The notes beneath the pieces are model-generated. The model did not search any database. It was not told the origin of the DNA and saw only the letters and a list, made by a program, of their open reading frames with translations. A stretch of DNA of 64,000 nt, from the NCBI RefSeq assembly GCF_002902625.1, contig NZ_PPRG01000022.1, positions 1 to 64,000 on the forward strand, given 5' to 3'. Both the position numbers and the translations under genes were made by a program. Numbering within the stretch: the first letter of the stretch is position 1; each line of letters begins with the position of its first letter. Shown here piece by piece: positions 55,893-64,000 of the stretch. This DNA is from Staphylococcus devriesei. GTDB lineage: Bacteria > Bacillota > Bacilli > Staphylococcales > Staphylococcaceae.

Positions 55893-56180
55893 ATTAGATT
55901 TTAAGGTTTTATAATCAGTTTTTGTTGTTGTCTCGTCCTTTGCTACTTCAGAAGTGGCTGCTGACGCTTTATTTAATTCTGTATTACTTATATTCTCAGT
56001 TGAATCTTTAGTCACACTATTAATATGACGATGATCAGAATCTAAGACTGAATTACTCATATCATTGCCTTGTAAACTGCCTACAAGAATAAGTGCTAAA
56101 TAACTTGAACACATAAGTAATACAATTGCCAGATAAATACCCACTGCTATTTTAACAGGTTTAGACATTGGTTTATTCAT
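55851..56180 (-). CDS. Small membrane-anchored protein of unknown function, 109 aa
   Basis: Residues about 10-35 (VKIAVGIYLAIVLLMCSSYLA) form one membrane segment; the remainder is a hydrophilic Ser/Thr/Asn/Lys-rich, probably disordered domain (DHRHINSV, TTTKTDYKTLK) outside the membrane. AGGAGGG lies six bases before the ATG at 56180. Not recognised. It is divergent from the cap operon. Confidence 0.72.
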   Translation of the reverse strand: MNKPMSKPVKIAVGIYLAIVLLMCSSYLALILVGSLQGNDMSNSVLDSDHRHINSVTKDSTENISNTELNKASAATSEVAKDETTTKTDYKTLKSNGNTKGANSSNEGR

Positions 56181-56183
56181 CAA

Positions 56184-56637
56184 TACCCTCCTAAAGTCGT
56201 AGCTCTATTTACCTATAAAGTAACATGAGAACGTTAAGTTAATGTAAATAAGAAGTAAATATTTCATGATTTAACAACTGTATTTGATTAAATATTAGGT
56301 TTTGGAAAATATTTCTAAAAGTTTTTATTATATTAACGGGTTTATTATTTATAATTTCTTAAAAAATTTATATTTGTTAGTATTTTTTTACATTATATTT
56401 ACATTGTTAAAACTGACTCAACACATAAATGATAGCATACCCTTATTAGAAGTAATAAAAAGTTCGGAGATTAACCGTTTGGTATTTAAAAAGCTACCAA
56501 TATGTTGGTCTAGTCCTTAATATTATTCATTTCTTCTATATAGAGTGTTCCACTTGAACATATTCATTATACATACTTATTTAGAAAGCGTTTTACTAAA
56601 AACTTCATATTAAATTTTCAAAGAGAGGGACAGTATT
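56184..56637 (+). other. Control region upstream of the cap operon
   Basis: AT-rich; an open frame at 56302-56520 has no start codon of quality or ribosome binding site and I reject it. AGAAAGCGTTTTAC at 56583-56596 is a partial cre-like site (11 of 14) 40 bases before capB. Confidence 0.4.
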
Positions 56638-57795
56638 GTGATTCTCATTATAATTTGTATCGCCTTGATTTTATGGCTTGGAATAAAGGAGAAAAACCGT
56701 CATACAAATCGACTTAACAAGATTCTTTTAAGAATCAACATTAATGGTATTCGTGGAAAATCTACGATAACAAGAATGATTTATAGCGTATTAAGAGAGG
56801 ATCATTATCGCGTGATAGGTAAGACGACTGGTACAGATGCTCGGATGTTGTATTGGTTTACAGATAAAGAGTACCCAGTCATTAGAAAGCCTCAAGGTGC
56901 GAATATTGGAGAACAACGAGATATTATACGTAAAGTAGTAAAACAAGATGCGAAAGCCTTAGTTAATGAATGTATGGCCGTTAATCCAGATTATCAGATT
57001 ACTTTTCAAAAAGATTTAGTAAAAGCTAATATTGGCGTAATTGTTAATGTGATGGAAGACCATATGGATGTCTTAGGTCCAACGCTAAAAGATGTAGCTC
57101 AAGCATTTACTGCTACGATTCCTTATAAAGGTAAGTTAGTAGTTATGAAAGATGAATATACGAAATTTTTTGCGAAAGAAGCGAAAAAACGTAAAACAGA
57201 AATCATTGTGGTGGATAAAGACACGATACCTGAATCTTATTTAAGAAAATTTAGTTACCTTGTGTTTCCAGATAATGTAGCTATTACATTAGGTGTGGCG
57301 CAAGCTGTAGGTATTGATAAAGAGACTGCATTAGAAGGGATGTTAAATGCACCACCTGATCCTGGAGCTGTAGAAATCAAATACTTTAATGCAAATCATT
57401 CGCGGAACGTGTTTGTTAATGCCTTTGCAGCAAATGAACCACAATCGACGAAAGCTATCTTAAATAAAGTTGAATCTTATAACTATCCATATACTAAGAA
57501 AGTCGTTATTTTAAATTGTCGTTCAGATAGAGTCGACAGAACGCGTCAATTTGCCGAAAACTTTATTGCAGATGTTGATTATGACACATTAATTTGTACT
57601 GGTAAAAGTACACAACAGGTGACAGAGGTTATGCAACACTTACCTGAGAAAAAGTATCTTAACTTTGAAAATAAAGACTTTGTAGAAATTGAAAAAGCCA
57701 TTATGAGAGAATCGCAAAATACACTTGTTTTCTGTGTCGGTAATATTCACGGACCAGGTGGTAGAATAGCAGAATTCATAGAAGGGATAGAATAA
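56638..57795 (+). CDS. capB: Poly-gamma-glutamate synthase CapB, 385 aa
   Basis: CapB is the Mur-ligase-like, ATP-using catalytic subunit of poly-gamma-glutamate synthesis. The N-terminal membrane segment (IILIIICIALILWLG) is followed by the nucleotide-binding INGIRGKSTITRMI (about 35) and NECMAVNPDYQ. It starts at GTG with GAGAGG upstream. CapC follows two bases after its stop. The polymer forms a capsule that protects from salt and host defence in coagulase-negative staphylococci. Confidence 0.94.
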   Translation: MILIIICIALILWLGIKEKNRHTNRLNKILLRININGIRGKSTITRMIYSVLREDHYRVIGKTTGTDARMLYWFTDKEYPVIRKPQGANIGEQRDIIRKVVKQDAKALVNECMAVNPDYQITFQKDLVKANIGVIVNVMEDHMDVLGPTLKDVAQAFTATIPYKGKLVVMKDEYTKFFAKEAKKRKTEIIVVDKDTIPESYLRKFSYLVFPDNVAITLGVAQAVGIDKETALEGMLNAPPDPGAVEIKYFNANHSRNVFVNAFAANEPQSTKAILNKVESYNYPYTKKVVILNCRSDRVDRTRQFAENFIADVDYDTLICTGKSTQQVTEVMQHLPEKKYLNFENKDFVEIEKAIMRESQNTLVFCVGNIHGPGGRIAEFIEGIE

Positions 57796-57796
57796 A

Positions 57797-58249
57797 ATGA
57801 TAGGTTCAGAATTATACTTTTCCCTATTTGTCGGTATTGTATTGAGTTTAATTTTTGCAGAAAAATTTGGGATTAATCCAGCAGGACTTGTAGTACCTGG
57901 TTACTTAGCACTTATTTTCGATCAACCTATTATGTTGTTGTCAGTGTTAGTGATTAGTTGTTTAACATTCTTCATTGTGACATATGGAATTAGCAGATGG
58001 GTCATTTTATACGGAAGACGAAAGTTCGCAGCCATGATTTTAACAGGCATGGTGCTTAAATTTATCTTCGACTTAATTTATCCACTGACGCCTTTTGAAA
58101 TGGTAGAAGTGTCAGGAATCGGCGTAGTTATACCTGGCATTATTGCGAATACAATTCAAAAGCAAGGTGTCGTGATTACGTTATCAACGACTATGTTATT
58201 AACATGTATCACATATGTCATCTTATTTTTATATAGCTTTATTAATTAA
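57797..58249 (+). CDS. capC: Poly-gamma-glutamate synthesis protein CapC, 150 aa
   Basis: Integral membrane subunit, with about four or five hydrophobic segments across its length and the family stretch EKFGINPAGLVVPGYLAL near the N-terminus and PGIIANTIQKQG near 110. It forms the synthase with CapB. No gap to capB, and capA follows after 23 bases. Confidence 0.93.
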   Translation: MIGSELYFSLFVGIVLSLIFAEKFGINPAGLVVPGYLALIFDQPIMLLSVLVISCLTFFIVTYGISRWVILYGRRKFAAMILTGMVLKFIFDLIYPLTPFEMVEVSGIGVVIPGIIANTIQKQGVVITLSTTMLLTCITYVILFLYSFIN

Positions 58250-58272
58250 TCGCGAGCAAGGAGCGCATAATA

Positions 58273-59346
58273 ATGAAAAAGAAAAAACGATTATCAGCGA
58301 GCGAATGGTTACTTAAGCAATCTAAACGACATAAACGTCGGAACTTTATTTATACACTTATTGTTTTAATTATTGCATTAATACTGTTAGTCATGGCTAT
58401 TCGGGCAGTAAAAGTCGAACCAGTAGAAGCGATGCCAAGTTCGAATATTAACAATATACGTAGTACATATCTAGGCAATGTTACCTTAAATAAACATATT
58501 AGAAAAATGAACCTAAATAAGGTGTTCGAAAGTTTAAATGAGCCGCTTCGACATAGTGATTTTTCAACGGCTTCATTATTGGTAAGCAATTTTTCAAATA
58601 ATCAACCAGAGAATATTCGAAAAAATTTAGAAAACATTATGTTTCTAAAAAAACAAAATATTAAAAGCGTAAATTTAATTAATAACACAATTGATAATGT
58701 GCAAGCGCAAGAATTAAGTAAACGAGTAGAAGCCCAGACGGATTATAACTTTATGACTGGAAATGGCTCCAACTTGATTAATAGTAAAACTGTTCAACAA
58801 CAAGTTAAAGGTAAAAAAATCGCTAACGTGTCATTTACAGATGTAGGGTCAAATTATGAAGACCCGTTAAAAAATACGACATCAATTAGTTTAGATCCAA
58901 GTATTTTTGTGCCGCTAATTAAAAATCTGAAAGAGAATAATGACATGGTTGTAGTTAACGTCGACTGGGGTATTGCGAATGAACGTAATGTCACTGATCG
59001 TCAACAAGAATATGCCCATGCGTTAGTTAACGCGGGGGCAGATGTTATTATCGGTCATAATTCAGTCGTTCAAAAAGTTGAAAAGTATAAAAATGCTAGT
59101 ATCTTTTATAGCTTGGGTAATCTTACTTCTGATTCATTTTTATCTAAAAACCAAAAAGGCATGGTTGTTCAACACGATTGGGATGGCCAACACAATCAAT
59201 TTAGCATTACACCCGTCCGCTTAGCAGACGGTAAAATCACTAAAGATCACATGAGTAAAATGGAAGCACAACGGTATTACAATAATATTGAAGATAAATC
59301 GATTCATCTAAAAGAGAAGAATGGAGGGTACACCTTTGAATATTAA
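58273..59346 (+). CDS. capA: Poly-gamma-glutamate capsule protein CapA, 357 aa
   Basis: CapA is needed for export or assembly of the polymer. One membrane helix (about 22-42) anchors an extracellular PGA_cap domain. The domain keeps YLGNVTLNKHI, ADVIIGHNSVVQKVEKY and FYSLGN, but the metal-ligand-like residues of relatives are changed: the usual GD is GN, the usual HWG is DWG, and GHHPHV is GHNSVV. AAGGAG precedes the ATG. Its last 11 bases overlap the small capE. Confidence 0.88.
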   Translation: MKKKKRLSASEWLLKQSKRHKRRNFIYTLIVLIIALILLVMAIRAVKVEPVEAMPSSNINNIRSTYLGNVTLNKHIRKMNLNKVFESLNEPLRHSDFSTASLLVSNFSNNQPENIRKNLENIMFLKKQNIKSVNLINNTIDNVQAQELSKRVEAQTDYNFMTGNGSNLINSKTVQQQVKGKKIANVSFTDVGSNYEDPLKNTTSISLDPSIFVPLIKNLKENNDMVVVNVDWGIANERNVTDRQQEYAHALVNAGADVIIGHNSVVQKVEKYKNASIFYSLGNLTSDSFLSKNQKGMVVQHDWDGQHNQFSITPVRLADGKITKDHMSKMEAQRYYNNIEDKSIHLKEKNGGYTFEY

Positions 59347-59497
59347 AAAGCATTGGTTAGGTATTGTAACTACGCTCATTATCGTTGCCATCCTTTTAAT
59401 GGTGACATTTGCTAAAGCGAATGAAGGCCTAGATAACTATGAAAAAGAAGAATTAAAAAACTTAACGGAGCAATATTTATCTAAAGGGGCCAGTTAG
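59336..59497 (+). CDS. capE: Small capsule subunit CapE-like, 53 aa
   Basis: Starts at TTG inside the end of capA, with GGAGGG seven bases upstream. The peptide is a short basic start (NIKKHW), one membrane helix (LGIVTTLIIVAILLMVTFA) and an acidic tail (YEKEEL). Size, topology and operon position match the CapE/PgsE accessory peptides of poly-gamma-glutamate systems. In Bacillus anthracis the order is B-C-A-D-E, here E precedes D. Confidence 0.8.
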   Translation: MNIKKHWLGIVTTLIIVAILLMVTFAKANEGLDNYEKEELKNLTEQYLSKGAS

Positions 59498-59498
59498 T

Positions 59499-61100
59499 AT
59501 GAATATTTACAGTAAAGGTACATTATCCGTCATTTTAATAATAACCATATTAATCTCATTCACTTTTTATCATTTCAATAAAGAAGACAAACCAGATAAA
59601 GATAATTTATTTGAAAATAAAATCGCCAAACATAAAGCATCTGGCAGTAAGAAAAAGTATGGCGTTGCTTCCAATAATGCCATCGCCACAAGAGTAGGAA
59701 ACAAAATTATTGAGGATGGCGGTAATGCTGTAGATGCTGCAATGGGTGTGTCATATGCGCTAGCGGTAACTGAGCCACATTCTTCAGGTTTAGGTGGAGG
59801 TGGCGCCACATTAACTTATAATGGTAAAGACGGCGAAGAACCTAAAATGTATGAGTATAAAACAATGTCATCATTTAAATATAAAAAAGGTGATGAAATA
59901 GGAACACCAGGTTTTGTACAGGGCTTACATGATATGCACCAACGCGAAGGTAAGATGGATGAGAAGAAAGTTTTGAATTATATTATCCCACTAGTTAAAG
60001 ATGGCTTCGAAGTGGATTCAGAACTAGAACGTAGCATGAAATTATTTGGTTCAGATATCGACCGTGACTCTCCGTTTTTTAAAGGAAAGCGGACTGTTCG
60101 CGAAGGTGATGTCGTTAAACAAGAAGCATTGGCTAAGACATTAGAGGGAATTCGCGATAAGGGTCCTTCATATTTTTATAAAGATATTGCTAAAAGTGTA
60201 TCCAAACAAATTGACGATGAACTTACTGAAGAAGACTTTAAAGCTGTGAAGACGGAAGAGAAGCAACCAGTATCAACAAACTACTTGAATAATAAAATTT
60301 ATTCAGCGTCTAACCCACTCGGTGGTACTTTAATGTTACAAGGATTGAAAATTGATGAGAGTGTTAATTCTGGCGGGAATTCAAGTGAGGCACGTAACGA
60401 TTATATTTCAGGCATCATTAAATCTCGTGACGTAATGTATCGCAATAGAGATATCGTTAATGGACAAGAATCAAGCAGTGATACATATCTATCTCAAGAC
60501 TATTTATTAGATAGTCTTAACAATATTAATAGTGGAGAAACAAGTAGTAACTTCGACCCTACACTTAGCACGACAAGCACGACACACTTTGTAGTAATTG
60601 ATAAGCAAGGTAAGCTCGCAAGTACAACTAATACATTATCTAGTTTCTTTGGTTCAGGAAAATTTGTAAAACAAGGGTTCTATATGAACAACTCATTAAC
60701 CAACTTCTCAAGTGATCCTAATAGCCCGAACTATGGTAGTAAGCATAAAGCACCACGCTCTTATACATCACCGTCTATTGTAGTAGGCCCAGATTTTTAT
60801 ATGGGTATAGGAACACCAGGAGGAAATAAAATTCCAACGCTCCTTAATGAAGTATTGATTGATTATTTACGTAACAATGGTACATTACAAGAATCTATTA
60901 ATAAACCACGTTTCTATAATGATGGTGGTACTATTTATTATGAAAATGCCACAAGTGATGAAGACATTAATGTTTTCAAAAGCATGGGTTACGGTGTAGA
61001 AGAAAAACGTAATGATCCTAACTTTGGTAGTGTTCAAGGTGCAATATATAATAAAAATGATCAAACCGTTGAAATTGGTCATGACGTGGGTAACAGATAA
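59499..61100 (+). CDS. capD: Gamma-glutamyltranspeptidase CapD, 533 aa
   Basis: CapD, an autoprocessing Ntn hydrolase of the GGT family, attaches or trims poly-gamma-glutamate at the cell surface. An N-terminal anchor (about 8-26) is followed by the large subunit (GGNAVDAAMGVSYALAVTEPHSSGLGGGG). The processing Thr is in STTSTTHFVVID (about residue 365), which becomes the N-terminal nucleophile of the small subunit. GIGTPGGNKIPTLLNEV completes the site. Starts one base after capE stops. A terminator follows. Confidence 0.92.
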   Translation: MNIYSKGTLSVILIITILISFTFYHFNKEDKPDKDNLFENKIAKHKASGSKKKYGVASNNAIATRVGNKIIEDGGNAVDAAMGVSYALAVTEPHSSGLGGGGATLTYNGKDGEEPKMYEYKTMSSFKYKKGDEIGTPGFVQGLHDMHQREGKMDEKKVLNYIIPLVKDGFEVDSELERSMKLFGSDIDRDSPFFKGKRTVREGDVVKQEALAKTLEGIRDKGPSYFYKDIAKSVSKQIDDELTEEDFKAVKTEEKQPVSTNYLNNKIYSASNPLGGTLMLQGLKIDESVNSGGNSSEARNDYISGIIKSRDVMYRNRDIVNGQESSSDTYLSQDYLLDSLNNINSGETSSNFDPTLSTTSTTHFVVIDKQGKLASTTNTLSSFFGSGKFVKQGFYMNNSLTNFSSDPNSPNYGSKHKAPRSYTSPSIVVGPDFYMGIGTPGGNKIPTLLNEVLIDYLRNNGTLQESINKPRFYNDGGTIYYENATSDEDINVFKSMGYGVEEKRNDPNFGSVQGAIYNKNDQTVEIGHDVGNR

Positions 61101-61117
61101 TATCATAAGTAGAATTA

Positions 61118-61168
61118 AAAATGGAACAGGAATCTTTAGTATAACTTTAAGTTTCTGTTCCATTTTCT
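61118..61168 (+). terminator. Terminator of the cap operon
   Basis: AAAATGGAACAGGAAT-CTT pairs with AAG-TTTCTGTTCCATTTT; the arms are nearly perfect. Confidence 0.87.
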
Positions 61169-61313
61169 ATTGAAATTATAGCTAAAATAGATATCATAAA
61201 CATATAGGTAAATGAATTTTATTATAATATTATATAAACTGAAGATATATTGAATTGTCTCTAAAATATTGTAAACAACTTTATTAACGAGCAGAGTAAA
61301 GGATGGATGCGTC

Positions 61314-62801
61314 GTGGAAGATGTTGTATTAGGAATTGATTTAGGAACAAGTGCAGTAAAAATCATAGCAGTTAATCGACAGGGTGAAGTTGTAGCCTCA
61401 ACAAGTGAACCGTTAACGTTAATTCAAACACGTGCAGGTTATAGCGAACAAGATCCTAAAGAATGGGTAGAAGCGGTCACACAAGGCATTAAAAACATAA
61501 CTCACTCTAAAAACATGGCGCATCGTGTCGTTAAAGGAATATCATTTTCAGGTCAAATGCATGGCTTAGTAGCATTAGATGCTAATCATCAACCTGTTCG
61601 GCATGCAATACTATGGAATGACACACGTAACTCGGAACAATGTCGCCAAATTAAAGAAGCCTACGGCGAAAGATTAAATGGAAACCCAATATTAGAAGGC
61701 TTTACTATGCCTAAGATGTTATGGGTTAAACAACATGAGCCAGATATATGGGACCAAGTCAGTGTCTTTATGTTGCCTAAAGACTATGTGCGTTATTATT
61801 TGACTGGAGAAATTCATATGGAATATTCTGATGCGGCAAGCACGCTCTTACTCAATCCAGAAACCCATGATTGGGCGCGCGATGTAGGCACTCATTTCGG
61901 AATTGGAGATATTTATCCTCCTTTAGTTCGTTCAACAGCCTGCGTCGGCTAGGTGCGTACTGATCTTGCTCAAGAAATTGGCTTGACTGATGAAGTTAAA
62001 GTCTTCGCTGGGGGCGGGGACAACGCCTGTGGAGCAATTGGCGCCGGAATTATTAACGATAATGATACGTTATGCAGTATAGGTACCTCAGGTGTAGTAC
62101 TTAATGTTGAAAGTGACAGTTATACTGAATATCGTAACAATATTCATTTCTTTGATCACAGCGTGCCTAAAACTTTCTACGCGATGGGGGTAACACTTGC
62201 AGCAGGCTATAGTTTAAATTGGTTGAAGAAGACGTTCTTTGAAGATCAGTCATTCGACGATATTGTGAAACAAGCGAGTACATCACAGGTTGGGGCTAAT
62301 CATCTATTATTTGCCCCGTACTTAGCTGGCGAACGGACGCCTCATGGTGATGCGTTTATTCGTGGAAGCTTTATTGGCATTAGCGGCAGTCATACGAAAG
62401 CTGATTTTGCACGCGCAGTACTTGAAGGCATTACCTTCTCACTATATGATTCTATTCAACTAATAAGAGAAGCGGGTAAAGAAATCACTCACATTACGTC
62501 GATTGGTGGAGGCGCTAAAAGTGAATTTTGGTTACAAATGCAAGCGGATATCTTTAATGCTACAATTAGAAAATTAAAACATGAAGAAGGACCTAGTATG
62601 GGAGCGGCTATGATTGCCGCATATGGTTTAGAATGGTTTAACTCCTTCGATGACTGTGTCGCTCAATTTATTGAAATTGAGCGTACATTTGAACCTAATA
62701 AAGAAAAACATGATAAGTATGAAGCTTACTATAATATCTACCGTCAAATCTATCAACAGACACATCACCTTACAGAAGAATTATTAAAAATTGAGGATTA
62801 A
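61314..62801 (+). pseudogene. xylB: Xylulokinase, interrupted by an amber codon
   Basis: The FGGY kinase phosphorylates D-xylulose for the pentose phosphate pathway. It starts at GTG (IGIDLGTSAVKIIAV is the first phosphate loop), keeps the xylulokinase MHG in SFSGQMHGLVAL, and the second half has GGGDNACGAIGAG, IGTSGVV and GGGAKSEFWLQMQAD. A TAG at 61950-61952 splits it after TACVG; the next codon GTG is in the same frame, giving two half proteins of 212 and 282 residues. A single base change accounts for it. No xylA or xylR is nearby. Halves alone would lack one lobe of the active site. Confidence 0.92.
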
Positions 62802-62822
62802 TACCAACAATATTCATTTTAC

Positions 62823-62863
62823 AAAGAGTAAAGACTAAAAGTTATGGTCTTTGCTCTTTTTTA
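62823..62863 (+). terminator. Terminator after xylB
   Basis: AAGAGTAAAGAC pairs with GTCTTTGCTCTT, followed by TTTT. Confidence 0.88.
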
Positions 62864-63227
62864 GTAGAAAATTAAGTATTTTGGATAATTACAAACTTAT
62901 TTTAACTTCAAAAGTGAGCAGAATTTATGGATAGATGCATTATAGATGTTAAAGTAGATGTACAAATAGTGAAGTGCACAATATATTTTCTTAGCAAATA
63001 TCGAACTAGTTGATGATACGCTTCATCGATAGACAACTTAAAACGTGGATAATTAATTATTAGTTTACAAATTTTTTCAAAATGAAAATTTTTAGCCCTC
63101 AAAAAGTCTCTAAATGTGATTTACTTCACATATTAGTCTCATTTCACTCTAGAGAAATCTTGAAATCGGTTTCTATAGGGTGTACTATGTCAATGACTAA
63201 TAAATAATTAGAAAGAGGTTTTGGGGA
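62864..63227 (+). other. Control region before the EIIC-like gene
   Basis: No gene. AT-rich, with the promoter and cre site listed below at its end. Confidence 0.5.
63160..63188 (+). promoter_or_regulatory. Promoter with overlapping cre site
   Basis: TTGAAA, 17 bases, TACTAT. TGAAATCGGTTTCT (63161-63174) matches the cre consensus at 13 of 14 positions and covers the -35, the same geometry as at glcB. Confidence 0.72.
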
Positions 63228-64000
63228 ATGAACATTATTTTAGGAGTGGGAACACTCGTACTCGTACTTGTCGTTATGACGTTATTCTTAAACTTTGCGC
63301 CATACGGCAAACAAGGACTACAAGCTCTGTCGGGAGCTGCTTGTGCAACATTCTTACCACAAGCGTTTCTAAGTTACGCTATTGGTGGCGTATTTCATAT
63401 TGAATTCTTTCAAACGATTGGTGATTTAGCAGGAAGCTTAGCAGGTGTAGCAGTAGGTATCTTAACTGGACTTAAACTTGGTATCTCACCTGTATTCGCA
63501 GTAATTGTTGGTTTAGTATTACATGACTTTAAATTATTACCAGCATTTATCGCAGCATACATCATTTCATTTGGAATTAAACTTGTTGAAAAGAAAGTAC
63601 CAGAAGGTTTAGATTTAATTGTTGTGATTTTATTCGCTCCAGCAATTGCGTTCGGTTTAGCAACTTTAATTAGCCCAGGGGTTATGGCTATTTTACATCA
63701 AATCGGTGGCGCAGTAACATCAGTTGGAGACAGTAACCCTTACGCATTAGCGGTTATCTTAGGTTTAGTTATCCCAGTAACGGGAATGACACCACTAAGT
63801 TCAATGGTATTAACTAGTTTATTAGGATTAACTGGTGTACCAATGGCTATCGGTGCATTAACATGTACAGGTTCTTCATTCGTTAACTTTGTATTATTCG
63901 ATAGACTTAACATTGGTGGCAAATCTAAAGCGTTTGCAGTATGTATTGAGCCATTAACTCAAATCGACTTAATCGCAAAATACCCACTTCAATTATATGG
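63228..64000 (+). CDS. PfoR-like PTS EIIC_2 membrane protein, 5' part
   Basis: 257 codons are open to the window edge. The protein starts MNIILGVGTLVLVLVVMTLF, then NFAPYGKQGLQALSGAACATFLPQAF, and has about eight hydrophobic segments so far. It belongs to the EIIC_2/PfoR group and is distantly related to the 17514 gene. GAAAGAGG precedes the ATG. Known only as a putative sugar transporter or regulator. In S. aureus, as I recall, the PfoR homologue neighbours serine dehydratase genes, so those may follow beyond the edge. Confidence 0.75.
   Translation, partial: MNIILGVGTLVLVLVVMTLFLNFAPYGKQGLQALSGAACATFLPQAFLSYAIGGVFHIEFFQTIGDLAGSLAGVAVGILTGLKLGISPVFAVIVGLVLHDFKLLPAFIAAYIISFGIKLVEKKVPEGLDLIVVILFAPAIAFGLATLISPGVMAILHQIGGAVTSVGDSNPYALAVILGLVIPVTGMTPLSSMVLTSLLGLTGVPMAIGALTCTGSSFVNFVLFDRLNIGGKSKAFAVCIEPLTQIDLIAKYPLQLY

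Noticed and set aside
56302-56520. Open frame of 72 codons with hydrophobic residues upstream of capB
   Set aside because: It begins at TTG with no ribosome binding site, has AT-driven composition and no recognisable pattern.
60885-61366. Two minus-strand frames over the end of capD and the xylB start
   Set aside because: Antisense of a real gene and of a terminator; low-complexity hydrophobic content.

Overview
The window is a low-GC Firmicute chromosome segment and reads as Staphylococcus. It carries a complete staphyloxanthin operon (crtOPQMN), an LPQTG surface protein, an IsaA-like and a CHAP wall enzyme, cidR-cidABC, a glcB-type glucose PTS gene, mvaS/mvaA, copA-copZ and rocA. The gene order resembles what I remember of one stretch of the S. 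aureus chromosome. A complete poly-gamma-glutamate capsule operon (capB-C-A-E-D) and a thiC gene point to a coagulase-negative species; I cannot name it from sequence alone. I see no rRNA, tRNA, CRISPR, phage, transposase or plasmid functions.

Layout. 0-5 kb: TPP riboswitch and a frameshifted thiC, an LPXTG protein, a membrane protein, and a SAM riboswitch with an orphan metQ. 5-12 kb: an aminotransferase and an APC permease that converge, each with a CodY-like box, then alsS-budA and a TetR regulator. 12-21 kb: DUF3278-like protein, queH, a 25-residue membrane peptide, pyrD, a fructosamine kinase broken by an amber codon, an M23 peptidase, an EIIC-like transporter, a PPK2 kinase and an IsaA-like wall protein under a WalR box. 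21-27 kb: crtOPQMN. 27-33 kb: a SAM-riboswitch operon (aminotransferase plus D-2-hydroxyacid dehydrogenase) and copA-copZ with a CsoR-type operator. 33-39 kb: stress genes with sigma-B-type promoters, an acetyltransferase, rocA, a TetR regulator, a GIY-YIG-like protein and ogt. 39-43 kb: mvaS divergent from thiolase-mvaA. 43-54 kb: CHAP protein, cidR-cidABC, glcB with a long structured leader, Rex-controlled adh, thioredoxin-like protein and an unusual LDH. 54-64 kb: esterase, cap operon, xylB broken by an amber codon, and the start of a PfoR/EIIC-like gene.

Two themes connect the genes. One is overflow and redox metabolism of pyruvate: alsS-budA, cidC, two lactate dehydrogenase-like genes, adh with a Rex box, glcB, and several cre-like sites. 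The other is isoprenoid supply: thiolase, MvaS and MvaA make mevalonate, which leads to the farnesyl diphosphate consumed by CrtM. Regulation is unusually legible: three riboswitches, strong CodY, Rex, CsoR and WalR boxes, four sigma-B-type promoters, and large structured leaders of unknown class before the 5.2 kb aminotransferase and glcB.

Three metabolic genes (thiC, fructosamine kinase, xylB) each carry one disabling lesion, either real decay or assembly error. Intergenic regions hold at least three families of dispersed palindromic repeats. I found no certain new system; the best candidates are the two structured leaders, the SAM-controlled 2-hydroxyacid operon, the LDH with a changed specificity loop, the 25-residue peptide, and the IsaA-like protein with an Apf-like C-terminus.
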